From assembly GCF_000960475.2 (NCBI RefSeq), contig NZ_JZDQ02000048.1, positions 1 to 43,064 of the forward strand: a stretch of 43,064 bases of DNA, given 5' to 3'. Source of the stretch: Nocardioides luteus (GTDB lineage: Bacteria > Actinomycetota > Actinomycetes > Propionibacteriales > Nocardioidaceae). Numbering within the stretch: the first letter of the stretch is position 1; each line of letters opens with the position of its first letter. Position numbers and translations under genes: made by a program. The notes below the pieces were generated by a model. The model was not told where the DNA came from and searched no databases. It saw only the letters and a program-made list of their open reading frames with translations. Positions 23,452 through 31,407 of the stretch are shown piece after piece.

Positions 23452-24495
23452 GTGGCGATCACTCCGGCTGCGGGTTCGCCGCGCAGCGCCTCGGTCAAGG
23501 ATGTCGCGGCCACCGCCGGCGTCTCCCTCGGCACGGTGTCCAACGTGCTCAACCGTCCCGAGCGCGTCAGCCGGACGACGCGCGAGCGGGTGGAGCGCGC
23601 GATGGCCGACCTCGGCTTCGTACGCAACGAGTCCGCACGCTCGCTGCGCACCGGCAGCACCCAGTCGCTGGCCTACGTCATGCTCGACGCCGGCAACCCG
23701 TTCTTCACCGACGTCGCCCGCGGCATCGAGCTGGCCGCCGAGGCGGCCGGGCTCTCGCTGTTCCTGTGCAACAGCGACGGGCGCTCGGCCCGCGAGGGCG
23801 CCCACCTGGCCCACCTGCAGCAGCAGCGGGTCCAGGGCATCCTGATCACTCCGGTCGACCCGGACGATCCACAGATCGACCAGCTGAGCGAGCGCGGCAC
23901 CCCGGTCGTCATCGTCGACCGCACCCGAGCGGGATCGTCGTTCTGCTCCGTCGCGGTCGACGACGTCCTCGGCGGGCGACTGGCCGTGGAGCACCTCATC
24001 GACGCGGGCCACAAGCGGGTGGCGTACGTCGGCGGGCCGGAGTCGATCGGACAGGTCCGCGACCGCGGCGAGGGCGCCCGGCAGGCCTGGACCGAGGCCG
24101 GGCTTCCGCCCGAGGACCTGATCACGCTCTCCTGCGAGGCACCGACCGTCGCCGCCGGCCGCGCGGCCGGCGAGCGGCTCGTCGGGCTGCCCGCCCGCCG
24201 CCGCCCCACCGCCGCGTTCTGCGCCAACGACCTGATCGCGCTCGGGCTGCTCCAGCAGACGATCTCCAGCGGCCGGACCGTACCCGGCGACCTCGCGATC
24301 GTCGGCTACGACGACATCGAGTTCGCCGCCGCCGCGGCCGTGCCACTCACCTCCGTACGCCAGCCCCGTCAGGACCTCGGCCGCCGCGCCGCCGAGCTGC
24401 TCCTCGACGAGGTCGGCGACCCCGCCCACCAGCACGAGCAGGTCGTCTTCACCCCCGAGCTCGTCGCCCGCGCCTCCACCCTCGGCCGCCCCTGA
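23452..24495 (+). CDS. LacI-family regulator, probably of the rhamnose genes
   Basis: 347 residues. The N-terminal HTH and hinge (ASVKDVAATAGVSLGTVSNVLNRPERVS, then RVERAMADLGFVRNESARSLRTG) are classic LacI. The periplasmic-binding-protein-like effector domain follows, with LAYVMLDAGNPFFTDVARGIE, VDDVLGGRLAVEHLIDAGHKRVAYVGGP, FCANDLIALG and IVGYDDIEFAAAAAVPLTSVRQP. It lies divergent from rhaM, and LacI-type sites occur before rhaM, rhaI, rhaT and the gene itself, so it is the natural candidate to repress the rhamnose regulon until a pathway sugar binds. GTG start 23452 with AGGAG. Confidence 0.9.
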   Translation: MAITPAAGSPRSASVKDVAATAGVSLGTVSNVLNRPERVSRTTRERVERAMADLGFVRNESARSLRTGSTQSLAYVMLDAGNPFFTDVARGIELAAEAAGLSLFLCNSDGRSAREGAHLAHLQQQRVQGILITPVDPDDPQIDQLSERGTPVVIVDRTRAGSSFCSVAVDDVLGGRLAVEHLIDAGHKRVAYVGGPESIGQVRDRGEGARQAWTEAGLPPEDLITLSCEAPTVAAGRAAGERLVGLPARRRPTAAFCANDLIALGLLQQTISSGRTVPGDLAIVGYDDIEFAAAAAVPLTSVRQPRQDLGRRAAELLLDEVGDPAHQHEQVVFTPELVARASTLGRP

Positions 24496-24528
24496 CCGCC
24501 GACCCGGCGCATCTGTCTCAGATCCAAG

Positions 24529-24645
24529 CGCCGACTCGGCGCTGATGTCCCGCGTTTCGGCGCCCAGTCGGCGCAACTGTCCCGGGACCTGGGGCAGTTG
24601 CGCCGACTCGACGGTGTCAGGCGGGACAGACGCGCCGAGTCGGCG
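24529..24645. repeat. Nested inverted-repeat element after the first LacI gene
   Basis: Inner arms 24566-24579 and 24595-24608 are a perfect 14 bp. Outward, TGTCCCGC pairs with GCGGGACA, and the near-palindrome GCGCCGACTCGGCGC (24528-24542) pairs with the unit at 24630-24645. Four units with the core GCCGASTCG occur. The 25 bases at 24621-24645 recur without change at 25850-25874, on the far side of the next gene. It begins about 35 bp after the stop codon. Confidence 0.75.
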
Positions 24646-24737
24646 AGACGGGCTGGGACGTCTGTGGAGCCTCGGAGCGCGGCGTACGTCATCGTCGGAT
24701 GCCTTAGGCTCCAGGAGCGGAAGCCGAAGGAGAGTCA

Positions 24738-25772
24738 GTGGCCGGAGAACGTGCAGCGACGCTGAGCGACGTCGCCCGCGAGGCGGGTGTCTCGCTGGCC
24801 ACCGCGTCGCGCACGCTGAACGGGAGCGACCGGGTGGTGCGCCCGGAGCTGCAGGAGCGTGTCCTGGCGGCGGCGAACAAGCTCGGCTACACGCCCAACG
24901 CCAACGCCCAGGCGATGGCGCGCGGCTCGACCGAGACGGTCGGGCTGCTGGTCAAGGACATCTCCGACCCCTACTTCTCCACGATCGCCGGCGGCCTGGC
25001 CGCCGAGGCCGAGAAGCACGGTCTGCTGGTGATGCTGTGCAACACCGGCGGTCAGCCCGAGCGTGAGAAGAAGTTCCTGGCCGCCCTGCGGCGCCAGCGG
25101 AGCCGGGCGATCGTGCTGGCGGGTAGCGACACCGCCGACATGGGTCACACCGGCGAGGTCGCCGACCTGCTGACGTCCTACCTGGACGGCGGCGGCCGGG
25201 CGGCCGCGATCAGCCAGCCACGCCTGCCGGTCGACACCGTCGTGATCGACAATCACGGCGGCGCCCAGGCCCTGGCCGAACGGCTGGTCGGCCTCGGCTA
25301 CCGCCGCGCCGCGGTGCTCACCGGCCCCGAGGACCTGCTGGTCTCCGCCGAGCGCCACGCAGGCTTCTCGGAGGCATGGATCGACGCGACCGGGTCCGAG
25401 CCGACGGCCCTCACCGACGAGTTCAGCCGCGACGGCGGCCACCGGGCGATGTCCCGGCTGCTCGAGGACCGCCGGAGCAATGGCACAGAGATCGACTGCG
25501 TCTTCGCCGTCAACGACCTGATGGCCGTCGGCGCCCTGGCCGCCTGCCGGGAGGCCGGCGTCGAGGTCGGGCGCGAGCTGGCCGTCGCCGGCTTCGACGA
25601 CATCGAGACGCTCCGCGACGTGACGCCGGGCCTCACCACCGTACGTCTCCCCCTGGCCGAGATCGGCCGGCAGGCTCTCGAGCTCGTGCTCGGCGAGCCG
25701 TCGGCCGAGCTCCGCAACAAGCCCGTCCACGGCGAGGTCGTGCTGCGGGAGAGCACTCCCCCGCGCAGCTGA
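24738..25772 (+). CDS. LacI-family regulator of the Gfo/DUF993 operon
   Basis: 344 residues. HTH ATLSDVAREAGVSLATASRTLNGSDRVV, hinge LGYTPNANAQAMARGST, and an effector domain with VGLLVKDISDPYFSTIAGGLAAEAE, AVNDLMAVGALAA and VAGFDDIETLRDVTPGLTTVRLP. GTG start 24738 after an AAGGAGAG ribosome site. It stands directly upstream of the Gfo-DUF993-isomerase-glycerate kinase genes, and a perfect palindromic LacI operator precedes that operon, so local control is inferred. It differs clearly from the first LacI protein. Repeat elements flank the gene on both sides. Confidence 0.9.
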   Translation: MAGERAATLSDVAREAGVSLATASRTLNGSDRVVRPELQERVLAAANKLGYTPNANAQAMARGSTETVGLLVKDISDPYFSTIAGGLAAEAEKHGLLVMLCNTGGQPEREKKFLAALRRQRSRAIVLAGSDTADMGHTGEVADLLTSYLDGGGRAAAISQPRLPVDTVVIDNHGGAQALAERLVGLGYRRAAVLTGPEDLLVSAERHAGFSEAWIDATGSEPTALTDEFSRDGGHRAMSRLLEDRRSNGTEIDCVFAVNDLMAVGALAACREAGVEVGRELAVAGFDDIETLRDVTPGLTTVRLPLAEIGRQALELVLGEPSAELRNKPVHGEVVLRESTPPRS

Positions 25773-25797
25773 ACATCCCGACCCGGCGGAACAGACG

Positions 25798-25874
25798 CGC
25801 CGACTCGACGTCTGTGGGCGAGACAGATGCGCCGGCTCGACACCGAGAAGCGGGACAGACGCGCCGAGTCGGCG
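25798..25874. repeat. Inverted-repeat element after the second LacI gene
   Basis: Arm 25798-25819 pairs imperfectly with 25850-25874 around about 30 bases. Three GCCGASTCG-type units occur (near 25799, 25830 and 25862). The 25-bp right arm is identical to 24621-24645. It starts about 25 bp after the stop codon of the LacI gene. Confidence 0.7.
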
Positions 25875-25895
25875 GGGCTTGACGGAACGGGGCTC

Positions 25896-25943
25896 TTGCG
25901 ACGGGCGCCACACGTGCCATACCGTGATCGGAAAGCGCTTTCC
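25896..25943 (+). promoter_or_regulatory. Promoter and perfect LacI operator of the Gfo/DUF993 operon
   Basis: TTGCGA (25896-25901), 18 bp, TACCGT (25920-25925). GGAAAGCGCTTTCC (25930-25943) is a perfect 14-bp palindrome with the central CG-rich core typical of LacI/GalR operators. It sits just downstream of the -10 box and 39 bp before the first start codon. It differs from the TTGAAA-type rhamnose operators, so the two regulons should be separate. Confidence 0.75.
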
Positions 25944-25982
25944 CCCATCGCTTCCAGGCTCTCTGCAGACGAGGAACCCCAC

Positions 25983-27134
25983 ATGGCGACACGACGGCTC
26001 GGCATCATCATGAACGGCGTCACCGGACGGATGGGCTACCGCCAGCACCTGGTGCGCAGCATCCTGGCGATCCAGGAGCAGGGCGGTGTCGAGCTCTCCG
26101 ACGGGACCCGGATCCAGCCCGATCCGATCCTCGTCGGGCGCAATGCCGAGAAGCTCCAGGACATCGCCAAGGAGCATGGCCTGGACCGTTGGACCACCGA
26201 TCTCGACGAGGCGCTGGGCAACGCCGAGGACTCGGTCTACTTCGACTCGCAGCTGACGAACGTCCGCGAGGCCGCCATCACCCAGGCCATCGCGGCCGGC
26301 AAGCACGTCTACACCGAGAAGCCGATCGCCGACGATGTCGAGGGATCGCTGCGCCTGGCCCGCCTCGCCGCCGACAGAGGCGTGAAGACCGGTGTCGTCC
26401 ACGACAAGCTCTACCTGCCGGGCCTGCTGAAGCTGCGCCGTCTGGTCGAGTCGGGCTTCTTCGGGCGCATCCTCAGCGTGCGCGGCGAGTTCGGCTACTG
26501 GGTCTTCGAGGGCGACCTGCAGCCCGCCCAGCGGCCGAGCTGGAACTACCGCAAGGAGGACGGCGGCGGCATCACCATCGACATGTTCCCGCACTGGAAC
26601 TACGTCCTGGAGAACCTCTTCGGCAAGGTCGAGGCCGTCACCGCCAAGGTCGTCACCCACATCCCCGAGCGCTGGGACGAGAAGGGCGAGGCGTACGCAG
26701 CCACCGCCGACGACTCCGCCTACGGCATCTTCGAGCTCGAGGGCGGCATCATCGCCCAGATCAACTCCTCCTGGGCGACCCGGGTCAACCGTGGCGAGCT
26801 GGTCGAGTTCCACGTCGACGGCACCCACGGCTCCGCGGTCGCCGGCCTGCACCACTGCGTCACCCAGGACCGCAACCTGACCCCGAAACCGGTCTGGAAC
26901 CCCGATCTCGTCGAGTCGATCCGGTTCCGCGACCTGTGGAACGAGGTCCCCGACAACCAGCCCTTCGACAACGGCTTCAAGGCGCAGTGGGAGCAGTTCA
27001 TCCGCTACGTCGAGGGCGACGGCGAGCACCCCTACGACTTCATGGCGGGCGTGCGCGGCCTCCGGCTCGCCGAGGCCGGGCTCATCTCCTCGGCCGAGGG
27101 CCGCCGCATCGAGCTCGGAGAGATCGAGCTGTGA
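25983..27134 (+). CDS. Gfo/Idh/MocA-family sugar dehydrogenase
   Basis: 383 residues. The Rossmann part begins RRLGIIMNGVTGRMGYRQH, a nucleotide-binding turn with GVTGRMG. The family's catalytic lysine is K113 in YTEKPIAD. The C-terminal half includes SWNYRKEDGGGITIDMFPHWNYVLENLFG, with GGG..D..pHW, where a His often helps catalysis. It should oxidise a hydroxyl, often C3, of a sugar or cyclitol with NAD(P). ATG 25983 was chosen over upstream in-frame codons because GAGGAA precedes it and the operator lies before it. First gene of the coupled unit. Confidence 0.88.
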   Translation: MATRRLGIIMNGVTGRMGYRQHLVRSILAIQEQGGVELSDGTRIQPDPILVGRNAEKLQDIAKEHGLDRWTTDLDEALGNAEDSVYFDSQLTNVREAAITQAIAAGKHVYTEKPIADDVEGSLRLARLAADRGVKTGVVHDKLYLPGLLKLRRLVESGFFGRILSVRGEFGYWVFEGDLQPAQRPSWNYRKEDGGGITIDMFPHWNYVLENLFGKVEAVTAKVVTHIPERWDEKGEAYAATADDSAYGIFELEGGIIAQINSSWATRVNRGELVEFHVDGTHGSAVAGLHHCVTQDRNLTPKPVWNPDLVESIRFRDLWNEVPDNQPFDNGFKAQWEQFIRYVEGDGEHPYDFMAGVRGLRLAEAGLISSAEGRRIELGEIEL

Positions 27135-28315
27135 CCTCCGTACGCCTCCCTCTGCCCGACGGCGGCACCGAGCTGCACACGCTCGCCGGTCCCCGCGAGT
27201 GGGCGAAGCCCACCGCGCCGTTCACCTCCCGCACCGCGTACGCCGCCGCCCACGTCGTCCCCCGCACGCTCGGCGAGAACGTCCCTGGTGCGCCCGCGGA
27301 CATCGACTGGGACTCGACGCTCGCCTATCGCCACGAGCTGTGGTCCTACGGTCTCGGCGTCGCCGAGGCGATGGACACCGCTCAGCGCGGCATGGGGGTC
27401 GACTGGACCGCGGCCGCCGAGCTGATCCGTCGTTCGGCCGCGGAGGCGGCGACCGTGGGTGGCGCGATCGCGTGTGGTGCCGGCACCGATCAGCTCGTCC
27501 TGTCCGCCGTACCCGAAGGCCGGCAGGGCCTGGACACCGTCGTCGACGCCTACCGCGAGCAGATGAAGGTCGTCGCCGACACCGGCGCGACCACGATCGT
27601 GATGGCCTCGCGTGCCTTGGCGCAGGTCGCCCGTGACGCCATGGACTACGTCGAGGTCTACGCGACCCTGCTCGACGAGGCGGACAGCCCGGTGATCCTG
27701 CACTGGCTGGGCGACATGTTCGACCCGGCGCTGGCCGGCTACTGGGGTTCGACGGACGTCGCGGAGGCGACCGAGACGTTCCTCGAGGTCGTCCGTGCCC
27801 GTCCCGGCAAGGTCGACGGGGTCAAGGTCTCGCTCCTCGACGCCGAGCACGAGATCGGGCTGCGCCGGGCACTGCCCGAGGGCGTACGTCTCTACACCGG
27901 GGACGACTTCAACTACCCCGAGCTGATCGTCGGCGAGGGCACCGAGGAGGGCGAGTTCTCGCACGCGCTGCTCGGCATCTTCGCGGCGATCCACCCGGCC
28001 GCCTCGGCGGCGCTGCAGGCGCTCGACAACGACGACCCCGGCACGGCACGCCAACTCCTGGACGACACCCAGGCGCTCGGCCGGAAGATCTTCGAGGCGC
28101 CGACCTACTACTACAAGACTGGGATCGCGTTCCTCTCCTGGCTCAACGGCCACCAGCCGGCCTTCTCCATGGCCGGCGGCCTGCACGCCGGCCGCTCGCT
28201 GCCCCACCTCGCTGAGGTCTTCAAGCTGGCCGACGCGGCCGGACTCCTCACCCAGCCCGATCTCGCGGCCGCACGCATGCGCGCCTTCCTCACCGTGCAA
28301 GGCGTCGACCAGTGA
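27131..28315 (+). CDS. DUF993 protein (dihydrodipicolinate-synthase-like aldolase superfamily)
   Basis: 394 residues. The sequence has features of a class I aldolase TIM barrel: VGGAIACGAGTDQL near 110-125, a central VILHWLGDMFDPALAGYWGS, and the strand KVDGVKVSLLD, where K232 occupies the place of the Schiff-base lysine of the DapA/NanA family (inference). A late YYKTGIAFLSWLNGHQPAFSMAGGLHAGRS is conserved in DUF993 members I recall. No reaction is known to me for this family. GTG 27131 overlaps the dehydrogenase stop (GTGA), and its own stop overlaps the next start the same way. Confidence 0.85.
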   Translation: MTSVRLPLPDGGTELHTLAGPREWAKPTAPFTSRTAYAAAHVVPRTLGENVPGAPADIDWDSTLAYRHELWSYGLGVAEAMDTAQRGMGVDWTAAAELIRRSAAEAATVGGAIACGAGTDQLVLSAVPEGRQGLDTVVDAYREQMKVVADTGATTIVMASRALAQVARDAMDYVEVYATLLDEADSPVILHWLGDMFDPALAGYWGSTDVAEATETFLEVVRARPGKVDGVKVSLLDAEHEIGLRRALPEGVRLYTGDDFNYPELIVGEGTEEGEFSHALLGIFAAIHPAASAALQALDNDDPGTARQLLDDTQALGRKIFEAPTYYYKTGIAFLSWLNGHQPAFSMAGGLHAGRSLPHLAEVFKLADAAGLLTQPDLAAARMRAFLTVQGVDQ

Positions 28316-29163
28316 CCGACCACGCCAGCGGGCTCGAGCGGCTCTCCCTCAACACCAAGACCACCAACTCCTGGACCCTCGCCGAAGCCGTCGACGGCGC
28401 CGCTCGCGCCGGGATCCCTGCCCTGGGGCTGTGGCGCGACCGGGTCCACGAGGCGGGCGTGGAGAAGGCCGCCAAGCTCGTACGCGACGCCGGGCTGCGC
28501 GTCTCCTCCCTCTGCCGCGGCGGGTTCCTGACCGCGTCCGACCCTGCCGGGATCGCGGACGCCCTCGCCGACAACAGGCGGGCGATCGACGAGGCCGCGA
28601 TCCTGGGTACCGACGCTCTGGTGATGGTCGTCGGGGGTCTCCCCGAGGGAGACGTGGACCTGGCCGGGGCCCGGGGCCGGGTCGCCGAACGGCTCGCCGA
28701 GCTCGCCCCGTACGCCCAGGCCGCCGGCGTGAAGCTCGTCCTGGAGGCGCTGCACCCGATGTACGTCGCCGACCGGGCGGTCATCTCCACCCTCGGCCAG
28801 GCGCTCGACCTGGCGGCACCGCACCCGGTCGACGCGGTCGCGGTCGTCGTGGACACCTTCCACGTCTTCTGGGACCCCGACCTCGCCGCCCAGGTCGATC
28901 GGGCGGGCGCGGAGGGGCGGATGGCGGCGTACCAGGTCTGCGACTTCAACCTACCGATCCCCGCCGACGCACTGCTGGCGCGCGGGATGATGGGCGACGG
29001 GGTCATCGACTTCGCATCGATCACCCGGATGGTCGCCGCGGCCGGCTACACCGGTGACGTCGAGGTCGAGATCTTCAACGATGCCGTCTGGGCCGCCGAC
29101 CCCGACGAGGTTCTCGCCACGATGACGCAGCGCTACCGCGACCTCGTGCTCCCCCACCTGTGA
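28312..29163 (+). CDS. Sugar phosphate isomerase/epimerase-like TIM barrel protein
   Basis: 283 residues of the xylose-isomerase-like (AP endonuclease 2) fold. Likely metal ligands are E145 (LEALHP), D181 with H184 (VDTFH), and E253 (VEIFND), a set found in hydroxypyruvate isomerase, tagatose epimerase and IolE/IolI-type enzymes. Its substrate cannot be read from sequence; neighbours suggest the keto-sugar made by the Gfo enzyme. GTG 28312 overlaps the DUF993 stop. Confidence 0.88.
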   Translation: MTDHASGLERLSLNTKTTNSWTLAEAVDGAARAGIPALGLWRDRVHEAGVEKAAKLVRDAGLRVSSLCRGGFLTASDPAGIADALADNRRAIDEAAILGTDALVMVVGGLPEGDVDLAGARGRVAERLAELAPYAQAAGVKLVLEALHPMYVADRAVISTLGQALDLAAPHPVDAVAVVVDTFHVFWDPDLAAQVDRAGAEGRMAAYQVCDFNLPIPADALLARGMMGDGVIDFASITRMVAAAGYTGDVEVEIFNDAVWAADPDEVLATMTQRYRDLVLPHL

Positions 29164-30296
29164 TGGCTGGATCTCCGGTTGTCGTGGTCGCCTGCGACAA
29201 GTTCAAGGGCTCCCTGACCGCCCGCGAGGTCGACGAGGCCGTGGCCGCAGGGATCCTCGCGGCGGACCCCAGGACAGAGGTACGCATCGTGCCCATCGCC
29301 GACGGCGGCGACGGCACCGTGGCGGCCCTGGCAGGCGCCGGCTTCGACCTGGTGCCGGTCACCGTCGCCGGCCCGACGCTCGAACCGGTGGCGGCGCACT
29401 ACGCCGTCCGCGGCGACCTGGCGGTCGTCGAGCTGGCCGACACCTGCGGGCTGCTGCGGCTGCCCGGAGGCCAGCTCGCCCCGCTGACGGCCTCCTCCCG
29501 CGGGCTCGGTGAGGCCGTGCTCGCCGCCCTCGACGGCGGCGCCCGCACGGTGGTCATCGGTCTCGGCGGCAGTGCCAGCAACGACGGCGGAGCAGGGATG
29601 CTCCGCGCACTCGGCGCCCGGCTTCTCGACACTTCCGGGGCCGAGGTCGCGGAAGGCGGAGCGGCCCTCCAGGACCTGGCGCGCATCGACCTCGACGGCC
29701 TCGACCCGCGCCTCCAGGAGACCGAGATCGTGGTCGCCTGCGACGTCGACAACCCGCTGCTCGGCCCCCGCGGCGCGGTCGCCACCTTCTCGGCACAGAA
29801 GGGCGCCGGCCCCGAAGAACGGGCCATCCTCGAGGCGTCCCTGGCGACGTACGCCTCCCTCGTCTCCGCCGTGCTCGATCTCCCTGGCCTCGACCTCTCC
29901 GCGCCGGAAGACGCCCCCGGTGCCGGAGCGGCCGGGGGCGTCGGGTTCGCCGCCCTCGCGGTGCTGGGCGGCCGGGTCGAGCGGGGTGTCGACCTCCTCC
30001 TCGACCTGGTCGGCTTCCACGAGGCCCTCCACGGCGCCGACCTGGTGGTCACCGGCGAGGGCTCGTTCGACCACCAGACCCTGTCGGGGAAGGCGCCGAT
30101 GGGCGTGCTTCAGGCCGCACGCAGGCGCGGCATCCGCGCCGTCGTCGCTTGCGGTCGCACCACCCTCTCCCCCGCCGAGGCCGAGCACGCCGGCGCCGTG
30201 GCCGTCCACGCCCTCACCGATCTCGAGCCGGACCCCGAGCGCTGCATGACGTACGCCGCCGAGCTGCTCTCACAGCTCGGCGGCGGAGTCGTGTAA
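29163..30296 (+). CDS. glxK: Glycerate kinase (GlxK/GarK family)
   Basis: 377 residues from ATG 29163, which overlaps the previous TGA; GTG 29160 one codon earlier is equally possible. Family motifs: VVVACDKFKGSLTAREV at the N-terminus, PIADGGDGTV, VIGLGGSASNDGGAGMLRALG, VACDVDNPLLGPRGA and VVTGEGSFDHQTLSGKAP. The enzyme phosphorylates D-glycerate with ATP, giving 2-phosphoglycerate in this family. As last gene of the unit it implies that the upstream enzymes release glycerate or a precursor of it. Its stop codon lies inside the left arm of a hairpin. Confidence 0.92.
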   Translation: MAGSPVVVVACDKFKGSLTAREVDEAVAAGILAADPRTEVRIVPIADGGDGTVAALAGAGFDLVPVTVAGPTLEPVAAHYAVRGDLAVVELADTCGLLRLPGGQLAPLTASSRGLGEAVLAALDGGARTVVIGLGGSASNDGGAGMLRALGARLLDTSGAEVAEGGAALQDLARIDLDGLDPRLQETEIVVACDVDNPLLGPRGAVATFSAQKGAGPEERAILEASLATYASLVSAVLDLPGLDLSAPEDAPGAGAAGGVGFAALAVLGGRVERGVDLLLDLVGFHEALHGADLVVTGEGSFDHQTLSGKAPMGVLQAARRRGIRAVVACGRTTLSPAEAEHAGAVAVHALTDLEPDPERCMTYAAELLSQLGGGVV

Positions 30297-30363
30297 CACG
30301 TCGTTCGTAGGTCTATCCGGTCGTTCTGATGGGGCGAGCAGTCCTACGAACAGCGTGTTACAC
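30291..30363. terminator. Bidirectional hairpin between glxK and rhaS
   Basis: Arms 30291-30311 and 30343-30363 are 21 bp with two mismatches around a 31-nt loop. It lies between two convergent genes and includes the glxK stop codon, so it can end transcription from both sides. There is no U tract. Confidence 0.75.
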
Positions 30364-30375
30364 CCGCGAGAGAGG

Positions 30376-31404
30376 TCAGAAGTCGAAGTCGTCGATGTTC
30401 GACTCCTCGAAGACCGTCGGCTCACCGAGGACGATGACACCGTCGGCGCCGACGGTGTACTCGCCCAGGTCACCGGCCTTGAACGTGTCGCCCTCCTTGC
30501 CCTCGATGTCACCGGAGGCGAGCGCGTCGGCGGCGTAGGCGGCCAGGTAGCCGAGCTGCTCGGGGTCCCAGAGCGCGAAGGACTTCACGGTACCGTCCTT
30601 GATGTACTCGCGCATCTGGTTCGGGGTGCCGAGACCGGTCAGCGCGACCTTGCCCTTGTACTCCGAGTCGGACAGGTAGCGCGCGGCCGCGGCGATACCG
30701 ACCGTGGTGGGGCTGATGATGCCCTTGAGGTTCGGGTGGGACTGCAGCAGGCCGGCGGTCTTGTCGAAGGACGTCTGGTCGTCGTCGTTGCCGTAGACGG
30801 TGTCGACGAGCTTGATGTCGGGGTGGTTCGCCGCGAGCTCCTCCTCCATCAGCTTGATCCACTCGTTCTGGTTGGTGGCGTTGGCCGCCGCGGAGAGGAT
30901 CGCGATCTCGCCCTTGTCGCCGATCTGCTCGGCGATCAGGTCGACCTGGCTCTTCGCGATGCCAGCGGCGTCGGCCTGGCTGACGAAGACGTCGCGGAAC
31001 TGCGGCTCGGTGTCGGAGTCCATCGTGACGACCTTGGTGCCGGCGTTGCGGGCCTCGTCGAGGGCGTCGCCGATCGCTTTCGGGTCGTTGGCCGAGACGA
31101 CGAGCGCGCCGGCGCGCTGCTGGGTCGCGGTGTTGATGAAGCTGACCTGGGAGTCGGGGGTCGACTCGGTCGGGCCGACCTGCTTCCACGTCGTACCGAT
31201 CTCGTCAGCAGCCTTCTTGCCGCCCGCGTCGGAGGCGTCGAAGTAGGGGTTGCCGAGGTTCTTCGGGATGAAGGTGATGCTGCTGGTGTCGCCGCCACCC
31301 TCACCATCGCTGCCGCTGCCGCTACCGCCGCAGGCGGACAGCGCGAGGCCGAGGGCCGCAACGATGGCGACGGCGCTGCCGGCACGTCGGAACTTGCTGG
31401 TCAT
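30376..31404 (-). CDS. rhaS: Rhamnose ABC transporter substrate-binding lipoprotein
   Basis: 342 residues. Lipobox LSAC with Cys25 after a signal peptide, then a Gly/Ser linker and a type I periplasmic-binding fold (ITFIPKNLGNPYFDASDAGGKKAADEIG, ALVVSANDPKAIGDALDEARNAGTKVVTMDSD, GIISPTTVGIAAAARYL). The NPYFD start and overall length fit RhaS and related pentose/deoxyhexose binders. It is last in the rhaTPQS order, three bases after rhaQ. Assignment to rhamnose rests on the shared operator and neighbours. Confidence 0.9.
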   Translation of the reverse strand: MTSKFRRAGSAVAIVAALGLALSACGGSGSGSDGEGGGDTSSITFIPKNLGNPYFDASDAGGKKAADEIGTTWKQVGPTESTPDSQVSFINTATQQRAGALVVSANDPKAIGDALDEARNAGTKVVTMDSDTEPQFRDVFVSQADAAGIAKSQVDLIAEQIGDKGEIAILSAAANATNQNEWIKLMEEELAANHPDIKLVDTVYGNDDDQTSFDKTAGLLQSHPNLKGIISPTTVGIAAAARYLSDSEYKGKVALTGLGTPNQMREYIKDGTVKSFALWDPEQLGYLAAYAADALASGDIEGKEGDTFKAGDLGEYTVGADGVIVLGEPTVFEESNIDDFDF

Positions 31405-31407
31405 GTC

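Noticed and set aside
24496..24737. Short coding frames in the gap between the two LacI genes
   Set aside because: The gap is dominated by inverted GCCGASTCG units; frames there have no ribosome sites and no normal codon use.
23452..25772. Tandem duplication of one LacI gene
   Set aside because: The two proteins differ widely beyond family motifs, and the operators next to each are of different types; only the flanking repeats are shared.
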